Positions 8,389 through 17,199 are shown, numbered from the stretch's first letter. The stretch is 28,657 nt of DNA from Deltaproteobacteria bacterium (GCA_018262455.1 JAGSPR010000020.1:1-28657); one strand, 5' to 3'. Notes: a model not told the origin generated them from the letters alone. Program-made: numbers and translations.

Positions 8389-10846
8389 GCAGCTCGGCGG
8401 ACGCGAAGTACATCATCGTGATCGCGACGATCGCGAGCAGCAGGCTGGCGGGCACCGGACCAAACCCGAGCAGGCCGGCGTAGGGCAGGTACGGAATCGC
8501 GAGCGTGAGTGGCACCAGCGCCAGGGTCGTCACGAGCAGCACCGTGCCCGGGCGGCTCTTCCAGAACGGCCTGCGGGTCCGGACCACCAGCGCGATCAAC
8601 AGCTCGGTCAGCAGCGACTCGACGAACCAGCCGCTGCGAAAGCTCACCTCGCCCGCGCCGAACGGCCCGAGCAGGATCGCGAAGGTGGCGAGATCGAACA
8701 CCGAGCTCAGCACGCCGAACATGATCATGAACCGGGCGATCGAGCGAATCTCCCAGCGCTGCGGGCGCGCGACCAGCTCGGGGTCGACGCTGTCGTCGGC
8801 GATCCCGATCGCGGGCACGTCGGACAGGAAGTTATTGAGCAAGATCTGTCCCGCCAGCAGCGGCAGGAACGGCAGCACGAACGAGGCGACCGCCATGCTC
8901 AGCATGTTGCCGAGGTTCGCGCTCGTGGTCGTGTTGATGTACTTGAGCGTGTTCGCGTAGGTCCGTCGACCTTCGAGGACCCCATCGCGAATGACGGAGA
9001 GGTGACGATCGAGCAGCACGAAGTCCGCGGCCTCGCGTGCGACGTCCACCGCGCCCTCCACCGAGATCGAGGTATCCGCGACGTGCATCGCGGGTGCGTC
9101 GTTGACGCCGTCTCCGAGGAATCCGACCACGTGACCGACCTGGCGGAACGCGGCGATCACCCGCTCCTTCTGACGCGGATCGACCTCGACGAACAGGTCG
9201 GTGCGATCGACCGCGTGCAGCATCGCGGGGCCGTGGAGCAGGTCGAGCTCGGCCCCCGTGATGACGCGCTCGGCATCGAGCCCGACCGCGCGTGCGACGT
9301 GCTGCGCGACCCGCTTGCTGTCACCGCTGATCATCTTGATCGCCACGCCGAGCTCACGCAGCTCGACGATCGCCTCGGCCGCGCCCTCCTTGGGCCGGTC
9401 GAGGAAGGTCAGGAAGCCCGCCAGCTCGAGGTCGCGTTCGTCGTCGCGCCCGTAGCTGGGACCGGACACCGATCGATCGGCGATCGTGCGCGTCGCGACC
9501 GCGAGCACACGGGTGCCTGCGGCCGTCCACTCGTCGTAGCGCCGCTCCGCGTCGGCGCGCGTGACCGGCTCGATCGCGCACGCGTCGAGCACGCTCGCGA
9601 ACGCGCCCTTGGTGACCAGGCGCGCGCCGGTCGCGTCGCGAACCACCACGCTCAAGCGCTTGCGGGCGAAGTCATACGGGATCTCGCCGAGCTTGGTGAC
9701 GCCGGCGAGGTCGGGCCGGTGCGCGCGCCCGATCGCGTCGTCGAGCGGGTTCGCGAGCCCGGTCTGGAGCGCGGCGTTGGTGGCAGCCAGCTCGAGCACG
9801 TGCGGCGAGCGCGCGCCGGCGAGATCGTACGCGCCGTCGAGCTGGACGATTCCCTCGGTCAACGTGCCGGTCTTGTCGGTGCACAGCACGTCGATGCTGC
9901 CGAGGTTCTCGATCGCGCTCAGCCGACGCACCATCACGCCGCGGTCGGCCATCATGCGAGCGCCGCGGGCCAGGTTCACGCTCAGGATCGCCGGCAACAG
10001 CTCGGGGCTGAGCCCCACGGCCAGCGCGATCGCGAACAGCAACGTGTCGATCACCGGCCGCCCGAGCAGCATGTTTGCGGCGAACACGGTCAGCACCACG
10101 ACGACCATGGTCGTCGTCATCAGGTAGCCAAAGTGCTTGAGCGAGCGCTCGAACGCGGTCTCGGGAGCCCGGCGTGACAGCCGCTCGGCGATCGCACTGA
10201 ACTCGGTGCCACGGCCGGTGGCGACGATCAGCACGCGCGCGGTGCCGCTGTGCACGTTGGAGCCCACGAACACGCAGTTACTCCGCTCCGCGAGCGGCGC
10301 GGCGGCCGCGACCTCGCCCGCGTGCTTGTCGATCGGAAAACTCTCGCCGGTGAGGACCGCCTGGTTGACGAAGCAGTCGTTGGCCTCGACGATCACGCCG
10401 TCAGCCGGCGCGAGGCTCCCCGCGGAGAGCAGCACGAGGTCCCCGGGCACCAGCTCGCGTGACGGCACGCTGACGGGACGACCGTCGCGCACCACCGTCG
10501 AGCGGACGTGGATTCGCTCGCGCAGCTTCAGGAGCGCGGTCTGCGCCGCGTACTCTCGGCGGTATCCGATCACGGTACTGACCACGACGATCGTCAGCAC
10601 GATCGCGGCGTCGAGCCAGCCCCCGGTGAGCGCGGAGACCGCCGCGGCGAACACCAGCAGCAGCAGCAGCGGGTTTCGAACCTGTCGCCAGATCACCAGC
10701 CAGCGGGTCGGCAGGCCGTGCCGGACCAGCTCGTTGGGGCCGAGCAGTGCCAGGCGGGACGCGGCCGACGCGGCGGAAAGCCCGTCGAGCCCTGTGCCGA
10801 GGCCGCGCGCCGTGTCGATCGGTGGGACGGCCCAGTAGGAGGTCAT
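8285..10846 (-). CDS. P-type cation-transporting ATPase, MgtA-like (P3B)
   Basis: Inner-membrane P-type ATPase of 853 residues. Seen in order: cation-ATPase N-terminal domain, TM1-2 (about 58-98), actuator domain with TGES at 166-169, and TM3-4 with AVGLSPELLPAILSVNLARGA (the MgtA-type motif). Then come phosphorylation motif DKTGT (Asp324), nucleotide-binding KGAF, hinge GDGVNDAPAM, and about six C-terminal TMs including NNFLSDVPAIGIADDSVD. The AVGLSPE/LP wording points to Mg2+ import, but ion choice is not proven. The ATG overlaps the stop of the upstream lipoprotein by four bases (ATGA), so it is translationally coupled. P-type ATPases also recur in DosR-type regulons (M. tuberculosis CtpF). 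The C-terminal ~35 residues are antisense to the receiver gene. Confidence 0.9.
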   Translation of the reverse strand: MTSYWAVPPIDTARGLGTGLDGLSAASAASRLALLGPNELVRHGLPTRWLVIWRQVRNPLLLLLVFAAAVSALTGGWLDAAIVLTIVVVSTVIGYRREYAAQTALLKLRERIHVRSTVVRDGRPVSVPSRELVPGDLVLLSAGSLAPADGVIVEANDCFVNQAVLTGESFPIDKHAGEVAAAAPLAERSNCVFVGSNVHSGTARVLIVATGRGTEFSAIAERLSRRAPETAFERSLKHFGYLMTTTMVVVVLTVFAANMLLGRPVIDTLLFAIALAVGLSPELLPAILSVNLARGARMMADRGVMVRRLSAIENLGSIDVLCTDKTGTLTEGIVQLDGAYDLAGARSPHVLELAATNAALQTGLANPLDDAIGRAHRPDLAGVTKLGEIPYDFARKRLSVVVRDATGARLVTKGAFASVLDACAIEPVTRADAERRYDEWTAAGTRVLAVATRTIADRSVSGPSYGRDDERDLELAGFLTFLDRPKEGAAEAIVELRELGVAIKMISGDSKRVAQHVARAVGLDAERVITGAELDLLHGPAMLHAVDRTDLFVEVDPRQKERVIAAFRQVGHVVGFLGDGVNDAPAMHVADTSISVEGAVDVAREAADFVLLDRHLSVIRDGVLEGRRTYANTLKYINTTTSANLGNMLSMAVASFVLPFLPLLAGQILLNNFLSDVPAIGIADDSVDPELVARPQRWEIRSIARFMIMFGVLSSVFDLATFAILLGPFGAGEVSFRSGWFVESLLTELLIALVVRTRRPFWKSRPGTVLLVTTLALVPLTLAIPYLPYAGLLGFGPVPASLLLAIVAITMMYFASAELLKARMSRAVDRPARSALAPLRASSGEQSWPSRAA

Positions 10847-11580
10847 TGACTTCGGGCTCTGGCCCCCGCAAGGGGGACCCTCGCCGCAGGGTGATTCCGA
10901 TCTCGGGCCCCCACGATCACGTCGGGATCAGGCGGCGTCGGGGATGGCCGGGACGGCGCGGTGCGGCGCCGGTAGCGACCAGCCTCGCGGTCGAACGTCC
11001 ACAGCTCGGGGGTGACCGCTCCGGGTGCCAGGTAGAGCAGGCTTCCGGGCAGCAGGATGACGCTGCCGCGCCGCACGGCCTGGTCTTCGTCCTCTTCCAC
11101 CACGGCTTCGAACAACCGTTGCAGCTTCTGCTCGCCACCGACCGCGTAGAGCTCGAGCCACACCGAGCTCTCGCGCCGTCCGCCAACGCGCGCCGATACC
11201 GCGATCACCGGGGTGCCGAGCATCGCGTCGCCCGCCGAGATCGCGAGCAGCTCGTCCGCCGATCCGGTGGCAGCCAAGCCGCTCGCCCGCGCGAGCACGT
11301 GACCCGCGTGATCGAGGACGACGAAGCCGCGCGTGTACGAGCCGAGCACGGTCTCGGGGCCGTCCGCACGCGCCACATCGGCCGTGATCTCGATGCCCCC
11401 GAGGTCCGGGCACGGCTCGTCGCAGTCCTGCCACGTCGCGAGTCGCTGGCTGACACTCGCGCTGATCGCGTCGCTGCTCGCGGCGGGCGCGAAGCCGAGC
11501 AACCACGGGATCGCGGGTGTCGACGGCGCCGATGCCGTACACGCGGAACACAGCATCATTCCGAGGACCAGGATCCGCAT
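10843..11580 (-). CDS. Putative lipoprotein upstream of the P-type ATPase
   Basis: Unrecognised 245-residue protein with a short signal and lipobox (MRILVLGMMLCSAC, Cys14), so probably exported and lipid-anchored. The mature part is beta-rich by eye (SYTRGFVVLDHAGHVLARASGL, VWLELYAVGGEQKLQRLF, SVILLPGSLLYLAPGAVTPELW) and ends in a Pro/Arg-rich tail. It shares a four-base overlap with the ATPase start and a single promoter, so the two are probably made together. ATG is preferred because it lies exactly 14 nt after the -12 GC and starts a good signal peptide. No function can be assigned. Confidence 0.75.
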   Translation of the reverse strand: MRILVLGMMLCSACTASAPSTPAIPWLLGFAPAASSDAISASVSQRLATWQDCDEPCPDLGGIEITADVARADGPETVLGSYTRGFVVLDHAGHVLARASGLAATGSADELLAISAGDAMLGTPVIAVSARVGGRRESSVWLELYAVGGEQKLQRLFEAVVEEDEDQAVRRGSVILLPGSLLYLAPGAVTPELWTFDREAGRYRRRTAPSRPSPTPPDPDVIVGARDRNHPAARVPLAGARARSQ

Positions 11581-11592
11581 GATTCATGCTTC

Positions 11593-11608
11593 AGCAAGCG
11601 GCGTTCCG
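11593..11608 (-). promoter_or_regulatory. Sigma-54-like promoter of the lipoprotein/P-type ATPase operon
   Basis: On the minus strand CGGAACGCCGCTTGCT, GG-N10-GC with TTGCT. The C of GC (11594) is 14 nt before ATG 11580; no Shine-Dalgarno lies between. Confidence 0.68.
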
Positions 11609-11678
11609 TGATCGGCCGCCGCTCCTGGCTGTGCCCCTGTGTCACCGGCGCAGGCTCCGCAGCATGGAGGCCGCGGCG

Positions 11679-11691
11679 CGCAAGATCTGCG
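11679..11691. promoter_or_regulatory. Candidate activator palindrome, ATPase operon
   Basis: CGCAAGATCTGCG, exact CGCA-N5-TGCG within the longer GCGCA-N5-TGCGC. Centred about 103 bp upstream of the start predicted for the lipoprotein/ATPase operon. Confidence 0.45.
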
Positions 11692-11698
11692 CCCGCCC

Positions 11699-12868
11699 TC
11701 ACCGCCGCGGCATCACGACATCGAACCGAGTGCCGCGGGGGCTCGAGCGGACGTCCAGCGTCCCGCGGTGGAGCGTCACCATGCTCTGAACGATCGACAT
11801 CCCCAGCCCGGTCCCGTTCTCCTTCGTCGAGAAGAACGGCTCGTAGATCCGGCTGCGGATCGCGTCCGGGATCCCGTGGCCATCGTCCTCGACCGCGATG
11901 CTGACGGTGTCGTGATCGCCGCCGACGGTGACGGCCACGTGCCCGCCGCGCTCGACCGCTTCGATCGCGTTGCGCACCAGGTTGAGGATGATCTGGTGGA
12001 GCTTGCCGGAGTCGACGTGGGCGGGAGCGCGTTCGCCGGGCACGAGCACGAGCTCGGCGCCGCGTTGCTCGGCCAGCACCCGCTCGGCCTCGACCACCGC
12101 GCGGGCGATCTCCGCCACGTCGTGGTCGTCCACCTCGAGCTCGGGCGGGCGCGCGAACGCGAGGAACTCGTTGAGCAGATGGGTGAGTCGCGTGATCTCG
12201 TGGTGAACGAGCTGGGTTGGCTCGACGAGCTGGGGATCGTCATGGAGCTTGCGCAACCGGCGCTCGAGCAGCTGGAGCTGGAGCTTGGCCGAGTTGAGCG
12301 GGTTGCGGATCTCGTGGGCGAGCCCGGCCGAGAGCGTCTGGATCGCGGTCACCCGTTCCGCCAAGCATCGGCGCTCGCGCTCGACCAGCTTGACCTCGGA
12401 GGCGAGCTGGTAGTGGCGCAGCATCAACGCGAGCTCGAGATCGAACAGCTTGTCGGCGGCCTTCGCCACCAGGCGTGCCTCGGCAGGCTCGTACAGGGTC
12501 GCGATCCGGTCGTCGTATTCGCTGCGGATCAGGTTCATCGCGGTGAACATGTAGTGCTGCGGCAGGCCGATGGTGACGTGGCGGCGGCCGATCCGCGACC
12601 GCCGCTCGTAGAACTGGTCGTCGTACGGGCCGAGCAGGCCGCTCGCCATCCAGTCGACCAGGCTGTTGCGCAGCCGCTCGCCCTGCGCGGGATCCGGCGG
12701 ATGGGACAGCACGGCCGCCGTCTGCGGATTCGCGCGGACCGCGTCATAGAACCGCTCCGCGATCGCCGGAAATTGCGGCGCGAGTCTGGCGTGGAGTCCG
12801 ACGAGCCGCGCGCGCTCGTCCTCGCCGAGTTTCACGGAGGACAGGATCTCTGCGAACGCGCCACTCAC
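11699..12868 (-). CDS. Globin-coupled sensor histidine kinase (AfGcHK-like)
   Basis: Heme-based gas-sensing histidine kinase of 389 residues. The N-terminal globin (about 10-160) has the likely proximal heme ligand His97 in RSRIGRRHVTIGLPQHYMF and a distal Tyr41 in AERFYDAV. These match in context the His99 and Tyr45 of Anaeromyxobacter AfGcHK (from memory). The kinase core has His185 in the H-box LSAGLAHEIRNPLNSAKL, N-box HQIILNLVRNAIEAV, G1 DDGHGIP, and F/G2 EPFFSTKENGTGLGMSIV. No TM is present, so it is cytoplasmic. It begins at GTG 12868, since the upstream frame stops at 12881 and offers no ATG. A near-consensus sigma-54-like element and a perfect palindrome precede it. O2 (or NO/CO) binding would tune autophosphorylation; its receiver is not adjacent. 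Confidence 0.92.
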   Translation of the reverse strand: MSGAFAEILSSVKLGEDERARLVGLHARLAPQFPAIAERFYDAVRANPQTAAVLSHPPDPAQGERLRNSLVDWMASGLLGPYDDQFYERRSRIGRRHVTIGLPQHYMFTAMNLIRSEYDDRIATLYEPAEARLVAKAADKLFDLELALMLRHYQLASEVKLVERERRCLAERVTAIQTLSAGLAHEIRNPLNSAKLQLQLLERRLRKLHDDPQLVEPTQLVHHEITRLTHLLNEFLAFARPPELEVDDHDVAEIARAVVEAERVLAEQRGAELVLVPGERAPAHVDSGKLHQIILNLVRNAIEAVERGGHVAVTVGGDHDTVSIAVEDDGHGIPDAIRSRIYEPFFSTKENGTGLGMSIVQSMVTLHRGTLDVRSSPRGTRFDVVMPRR

Positions 12869-12890
12869 GGTTGCTACGCATCACCACGGT

Positions 12891-12906
12891 AGCGAGGGGC
12901 GTGCCA
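12891..12906 (-). promoter_or_regulatory. Sigma-54-like promoter of the globin-coupled kinase
   Basis: On the minus strand TGGCACGCCCCTCGCT, identical to the TGGCACG -24 consensus, GG-N10-GC. The C of GC (12892) is 24 nt before the GTG at 12868. Confidence 0.65.
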
Positions 12907-12935
12907 GCGGTGATCACCGCGCAGAGCCCGGGCCA

Positions 12936-12950
12936 CCGCAAGGCTTGCGG
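12936..12950. promoter_or_regulatory. Perfect activator-type palindrome, globin kinase
   Basis: CCGCAAGGCTTGCGG: 7-bp arms around one base, containing CGCA-N5-TGCG. Centred about 63 bp upstream of the predicted transcript start. Confidence 0.5.
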
Positions 12951-12990
12951 ACCCGCCCGGAGCCACGCACGCGATGCGCGGTCGCGATCG

Positions 12991-14937
12991 TCAGCGCGGC
13001 GCGGCCGGACCGATGAGCAGCTCTTCGAGCGTGCGGGTGAGCTCTGCGACCTTCACGGGCTTGGTCAGGTAGCGGTAGAAGCCGGCTTCCTTCGCCCGGG
13101 TCGTGTCCTTCACCAGGGCGGCGGCGGACAGCCCGATCACGGGGATGTCGCGCGTCTCCGGCCACTCGCGGAGGTGCTTGACCGCCTCGAACCCGCTCAT
13201 CCCGGGGAGGTTGATGTCCATGATCACCACCGCGGGTCGGTGCGTGCGGATGATCTCGAGGCCGATCTCGGCGCTCGGCGCGGTGAGCAGCCTGACGCTC
13301 GTCAGCTCCTCGATCAGCTCGCGCATGAACGCGAGGTTCGCCGGGTTGTCCTCGACGTACACGATGGTGTGCGCGAAGGCTCCGGCTGCCAGAGGCGAGG
13401 TGGCAAGCTGGGCGGCAGGGATCCCCACCTGCTCGCTCGTCGGGGCGCGATGGACCGCGAGCTCGATCCAGAACTCGGAGCCACGGCCGACCTGGCTCGC
13501 GAACCCGATCGAGCCGCTCATCAGCTCGGCGAGCCGCTTGCTGATCGTGAGCCCGATGCCGGTCCCCTCGATCGGCCCGACCTCCTGACCGGCGCGCTGG
13601 AACGGCTCGAAGATCTTGTCGCGCTTGTCTTCGGGGATGCCGATGCCGTCGTCGATCACGGCGATCCGGAGCAGCTCGCCGCGCGGCTCGACGCGGAACG
13701 TGACGTGGCCGCCCGTCCTGCCGTACTTGATCGCGTTCGAGCCGAAGTTCATCAGGATCTGCGCGAGCCGGGTGCGATCGGCGATCACGCGAGGCAACGC
13801 GGGCGGGATCGCCGCGATCTCGAGATGGATCTGTGCGCGCGTCGCCATCGGCTCCAGCGTGTGCACCACCTCCGTGAGCACCTCGGCGAGGCCGACGGGC
13901 TCGGACGACACGGTGATCCGCCGGGCCTCGATCTGCGACAGGTCGAGCACGTCGTCGATCAGGCGCAGCAGGTGCTCGCCACCGCGGAGCACGTGGCCGA
14001 GCCGCTCGAGCTGGCGGTCGTCGAGCGGACGCTTGCGATCGCGCTCGAGCAGCTGCGCGAACCCGAGGATCGCGTTGAGCGGGGTGCGCAGCTCGTGGCT
14101 CATCGAGGACAGGAACTCGCTCTTCGCGGCGCTCGCGGCTTCGGCCGTCTCGCGGGCCTGGCCGAGCTCGTCCGCCCGCAGGACGTCGTCGGTGACGTCC
14201 GCGATCGTCGAGACCGTGCCTTGGTCGGCGGTCTTGCACTCGGTCACCCGCAGGTAGCGGCCGGTTCCGGTCCGCACCTCGAGCGTGCCGGACGGCGCCT
14301 GGTGATACGCGAGCCAGCGCTGATACAGCGTCTCCCGGGTCTCGTTGCTGAAATCGAACACCCCGCTCGAGAGCGCCGCGCCGAGCACCTCGTCGAACCT
14401 GCGACCGACGATCGACCCCGCGGCCGAGCTCCCCAGCAGCAGCCGGGCGGCGCTGTTCACCATCAGCACGCGGTCGTGCTCGTCGTACAGGGTGAACGCC
14501 TCCTGGACCGCGTCCACTGCAGACACGAGGTACGCGTTGGCGCGCTTGTTGTCGCGCTCGAGCTGGCGGCGGTCCGTGACGTCGCGGATCCCGGCGGTGA
14601 TGAGCAGGCCGCGCTCGGTCTTGATCGGCGACAGGCTGATCTCGACGGGAAACTCGCTGCCGTCCTTGCGGTAGCCACGCAGATCGAGCTCCGACCCCAT
14701 CGGCCGCAGCCGGGGCGCCGCGGTGTACTCCGCGAGGTGCTGCTGGTGACCCGGTCGAGAACGCTGGGGGATCAGCGTCTCGATCGGCTGCCCGAGCAGC
14801 TCGTCGCGGGCGTAGCCGAACATCCGCTCGGCCTCGGCGTTGACGAGCGTGATCTTGCCCTGCGGGTCGCACACGATGAGGCCGTCGGGTGCAGCGTCCA
14901 CCAGCTCGCGGAACGGGAGGTTTCGGTCAGTCCACAT
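12991..14937 (-). CDS. PAS-PAS hybrid histidine kinase with C-terminal receiver
   Basis: Soluble hybrid kinase of 648 residues. PAS 1 at about 8-125 (LVDAAPDGLIVCDPQGKITLVN, PAC-type SLSPIKTERGLLITAGIRDVTD). PAS 2 at about 136-250 (AVQEAFTLYDEHDRVLMVNSAARLLLG). HisKA has His281 (FLSSMSHELRTPLNAILGF); HATPase has NFGSNAIKYG, IDDGIGIP and GTGIGLTISKRLAELM. The C-terminal REC at about 524-645 has Asp574 (VVIMDINLPGMSG) and Lys626. The ATG (MWTDRNLPF) overlaps the stop of the upstream REC-kinase by 11 bp, so the two are coupled. No TM or Cys-rich heme signature is visible in the PAS domains; the ligand is unknown. No DNA-binding output. Confidence 0.9.
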   Translation of the reverse strand: MWTDRNLPFRELVDAAPDGLIVCDPQGKITLVNAEAERMFGYARDELLGQPIETLIPQRSRPGHQQHLAEYTAAPRLRPMGSELDLRGYRKDGSEFPVEISLSPIKTERGLLITAGIRDVTDRRQLERDNKRANAYLVSAVDAVQEAFTLYDEHDRVLMVNSAARLLLGSSAAGSIVGRRFDEVLGAALSSGVFDFSNETRETLYQRWLAYHQAPSGTLEVRTGTGRYLRVTECKTADQGTVSTIADVTDDVLRADELGQARETAEAASAAKSEFLSSMSHELRTPLNAILGFAQLLERDRKRPLDDRQLERLGHVLRGGEHLLRLIDDVLDLSQIEARRITVSSEPVGLAEVLTEVVHTLEPMATRAQIHLEIAAIPPALPRVIADRTRLAQILMNFGSNAIKYGRTGGHVTFRVEPRGELLRIAVIDDGIGIPEDKRDKIFEPFQRAGQEVGPIEGTGIGLTISKRLAELMSGSIGFASQVGRGSEFWIELAVHRAPTSEQVGIPAAQLATSPLAAGAFAHTIVYVEDNPANLAFMRELIEELTSVRLLTAPSAEIGLEIIRTHRPAVVIMDINLPGMSGFEAVKHLREWPETRDIPVIGLSAAALVKDTTRAKEAGFYRYLTKPVKVAELTRTLEELLIGPAAPR

Positions 14938-16048
14938 CGGGAATCTTGATACAGAACCGGGCGCCGGGATGGGCATCTTCGATCCAGATCAGGCCGCCCT
15001 GAGCCTCGACCGCGAGCTTGCAGAACGCAAGCCCGAGCCCGCGGTTCGTGGTCCCGCCAGCGTCGCTCCCGCTGACGAACCGGTCGAACACGCGCGGCTT
15101 GAGCTCCTCGGGCACCCCCGCGCCGGCATCGACGACCTCCAGCATCACCGCGTCGGGCCCTCGCTCGACGGTCACCCGCACGTCGCTGGCTTCCGGAGCG
15201 TGGCGGATCGCGTTCTCGATCAGGTTCGCGAGCACCCGATGCATCAGGTCGAGATCGACCTCGATCGAGGAAGCGTTCACCACCGCCACGAGCCGGACAC
15301 CCGCGGCCGCCGCGCTCGCCTGCAGCTCCTCGATCACCGCGGCCACCAACATGCTCGGATCGATCGAACGCCGTACCGGAGCGAGCTGACCCTCGTCCGC
15401 CCGGCCGATGTCGAGCAGGTTCGTGATCATCCGCAGCAGCGCCCGGCTCTCGTCATGGATCTTCAGCGCCGCATCGCGGGACCGCTCGTCGGCGGTGGGA
15501 TTGCGCAAGATGCGCTGGGCCTGGAGCTCGATCGAGTTGACCGGATTCTTCAGATCGTGGACGAGGAACGCCGACAGCTGCTCCTTGTGGAGCTGGAGCC
15601 GCTGGAGCTCGTCGCGCTGTTGCTTGAGCTGCATCGTGAGCTCGCCGTGCTCGGCGGCGATCTTGCGCAGGCGGAGCGCGGTCCGCACGCGCACGACCAG
15701 CTCCTGCGGCCGAAACGGCTTGGTCAGGAAGTCGTCTCCCCCCGCCAGGACGGCCCGATCAAACGTCTCGACGTCGCGCTGCGCGGTGACGAACACGATG
15801 GCGACCTCGGCTCCGTTCGGGAGCTTGCGGATCCGCTCGCACACCGCGATGCCATCCATCCCCGCCATCCGGATGTCGAGCAGGATGCAGTCGGGCAGCT
15901 CGCGCTCGAACGCCGCGATCGCCTCCTCGCCGTTCGTCGCCAGCACCACGCGGATGCCCTCGTCATCGAGCGTCCCCTGGGCGAGCGCTCGGTTGGCACC
16001 GTTGTCATCGACAACGAGCACCGTCTCGGCTGCAATCTCAAGCACCAC
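14927..16048 (-). CDS. Receiver-histidine kinase (REC-HisKA-HATPase)
   Basis: 373-residue cytoplasmic protein with an N-terminal receiver: VLVVDDNGANR, Asp58 in CILLDIRMAGMDG, Lys110 in DDFLTKPFRP. A coiled linker (about 125-155) leads to a HisKA with His164 (FLVHDLKNPVNSIELQAQ), then HATPase motifs ANLIENAIRHAPE, VDAGAGVP and GLGLAFCKLAVEAQGG. The order REC-then-kinase means it probably receives phosphate that controls its own kinase. It starts at a GTG with AGGG upstream, and translation runs into the PAS hybrid kinase, so the pair is likely a phosphorelay module. Confidence 0.9.
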   Translation of the reverse strand: MVLEIAAETVLVVDDNGANRALAQGTLDDEGIRVVLATNGEEAIAAFERELPDCILLDIRMAGMDGIAVCERIRKLPNGAEVAIVFVTAQRDVETFDRAVLAGGDDFLTKPFRPQELVVRVRTALRLRKIAAEHGELTMQLKQQRDELQRLQLHKEQLSAFLVHDLKNPVNSIELQAQRILRNPTADERSRDAALKIHDESRALLRMITNLLDIGRADEGQLAPVRRSIDPSMLVAAVIEELQASAAAAGVRLVAVVNASSIEVDLDLMHRVLANLIENAIRHAPEASDVRVTVERGPDAVMLEVVDAGAGVPEELKPRVFDRFVSGSDAGGTTNRGLGLAFCKLAVEAQGGLIWIEDAHPGARFCIKIPDVD

Positions 16049-16085
16049 GACCGGACCCTAGCGCATCGGCAAATCCTGCGCATTG

Positions 16086-16101
16086 CGCAATGGCCGCCCC
16101 T
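16086..16101 (-). promoter_or_regulatory. Possible sigma-54-like promoter of the REC-kinase operon
   Basis: On the minus strand AGGGGCGGCCATTGCG, GG-N10-GC with TTGC, the weakest -24 of the set. The C of GC (16087) is 39 nt before GTG 16048. It overlaps a perfect 12-bp palindrome CATTGCGCAATG (16081-16092). Confidence 0.35.
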
Positions 16102-16199
16102 CGCCGGGGCAACGTGAGGTGCTCCTCCGGTGAACCAGCCATGCCCTCCAGGAGGCTAGTCACGAACCTGCTTGTGCCGGAAGGCTTGGCGTCAGGCTG

Positions 16200-16213
16200 T
16201 CGCTGATCAGCGA
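16200..16213. repeat. Perfect 14-bp palindrome at the ADH stop
   Basis: TCGCTGATCAGCGA is its own reverse complement and includes the stop codon of the alcohol dehydrogenase gene. It could be a short stem ending the USP-lipoprotein-ADH operon; no T-run follows. The rest of 16102-16199 holds only a small CCTCC-A-GGAGG repeat. Confidence 0.4.
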
Positions 16214-17193
16214 ATCACGAGGACCGCGGCCCCTTCGAACCGGCCTGCGCGCAGGTCGGAGAGCGCGGCATTGGCCTCGGTGAGCGGATACGCGCGCGCG
16301 GCCGGGCGCAGGTTCGCCGCCGGCGCCAGCGCGAGCAATTCGTCGCCGTCCCGACGCGTCAGGTTCGCGACCGAGCGGAGGGTGCGCTCTCCCCACAACA
16401 AGCGGTACGGGAACGCCGGCACATCGCTCATGTGGATCCCCGCGCACACGACGGAGCCGCCCGGCGCCACCGCCGCCAGGGCGAGTGGCACCAGCGCGCC
16501 CACGGGCGCGAACACGATCGCGGCGTCGAGCTCGACCGGCGGGCGGCGATCGGAGTCGCCCGCCCAGGTCGCGCCGAGCTGACGCGCGAACGCCTGTCCG
16601 CGCTCGTCCCCGGGCCGGGTGAACACGTAGATCTCGCGGCCGAGGTGGCGCCCGAGCTGGGCGACGAGGTGACCGGCGGCCCCGAACCCGTAGAGCCCGA
16701 GCCGGTGACCGTCGCCGGCCAGCCGCAGCGCGCGATAGCCGATCAGCGCCGCGCACAGCAGGGGCGCGGCCTCCACCGAGCGGTAGCCTACCGGTAGGTG
16801 GAACACGTAGCGCGCGTCGGCGACGCAGGCCTCCGCGAATCCGCCATCGAGGTGATACCCGGTGAACCGCGCCGCGCGGCACAGGTTCTCGCGCCCGGTC
16901 GTGCAGTAGTCGCACTGCCCGCACGTCCAGCCGAGCCACGGCACCCCGACGCGATCGCCCTTCGCGAACCCGGTGACGTCGGCGCCGAGCTCGGTGACCA
17001 GCCCGGCGATCTGGTGACCGAGCACGAGCGGCAGCTTCGGCTCGGTCAGCTCGCCATCGACGATGTGCAGATCGGTCCGGCACACGCCACACGCTTCGAC
17101 GTCGATCCCGAGCTGGCCGGGCCCCGGCACCGGCACCACCAGCTCGCGCGGCACGAGCGGGGTGCCCGGTCGCTCGAGCACCATCGCGCGCAT
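16207..17193 (-). CDS. Zinc-dependent alcohol dehydrogenase (MDR family)
   Basis: Medium-chain NAD(P)-dependent alcohol dehydrogenase of 328 residues, near the family length. Catalytic zinc ligands Cys38 (ACGVCRTDLHI), His60 (VLGHQIAG) and Cys147. Structural zinc Cys91, 94, 97 and 105 in CGQCDYCTTGRENLC. Rossmann motif GFGAAG at about 169-174. The usual GHE is GHQ, as in the AdhA-like subgroup (from memory). The reaction is reversible alcohol/aldehyde oxidation in the cytoplasm, useful for redox balance when respiration is limited. Third gene of the USP-lipoprotein-ADH operon, starting 6 bp after the lipoprotein stop. Substrate not deducible. Confidence 0.92.
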   Translation of the reverse strand: MRAMVLERPGTPLVPRELVVPVPGPGQLGIDVEACGVCRTDLHIVDGELTEPKLPLVLGHQIAGLVTELGADVTGFAKGDRVGVPWLGWTCGQCDYCTTGRENLCRAARFTGYHLDGGFAEACVADARYVFHLPVGYRSVEAAPLLCAALIGYRALRLAGDGHRLGLYGFGAAGHLVAQLGRHLGREIYVFTRPGDERGQAFARQLGATWAGDSDRRPPVELDAAIVFAPVGALVPLALAAVAPGGSVVCAGIHMSDVPAFPYRLLWGERTLRSVANLTRRDGDELLALAPAANLRPAARAYPLTEANAALSDLRAGRFEGAAVLVIR

Positions 17194-17199
17194 GTCACG

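Noticed and set aside
10865..10895. CCGCAAGGGGGACC as an activator site for the P-type ATPase
   Set aside because: Only one half matches the palindrome, and it lies within the lipoprotein coding region close to the coupled ATPase start.
12744..12941. Small minus-strand ORF using the ATG at 12881 just before the globin kinase
   Set aside because: It is out of frame with the kinase, overlaps its coding start and is Arg-rich shadow sequence.
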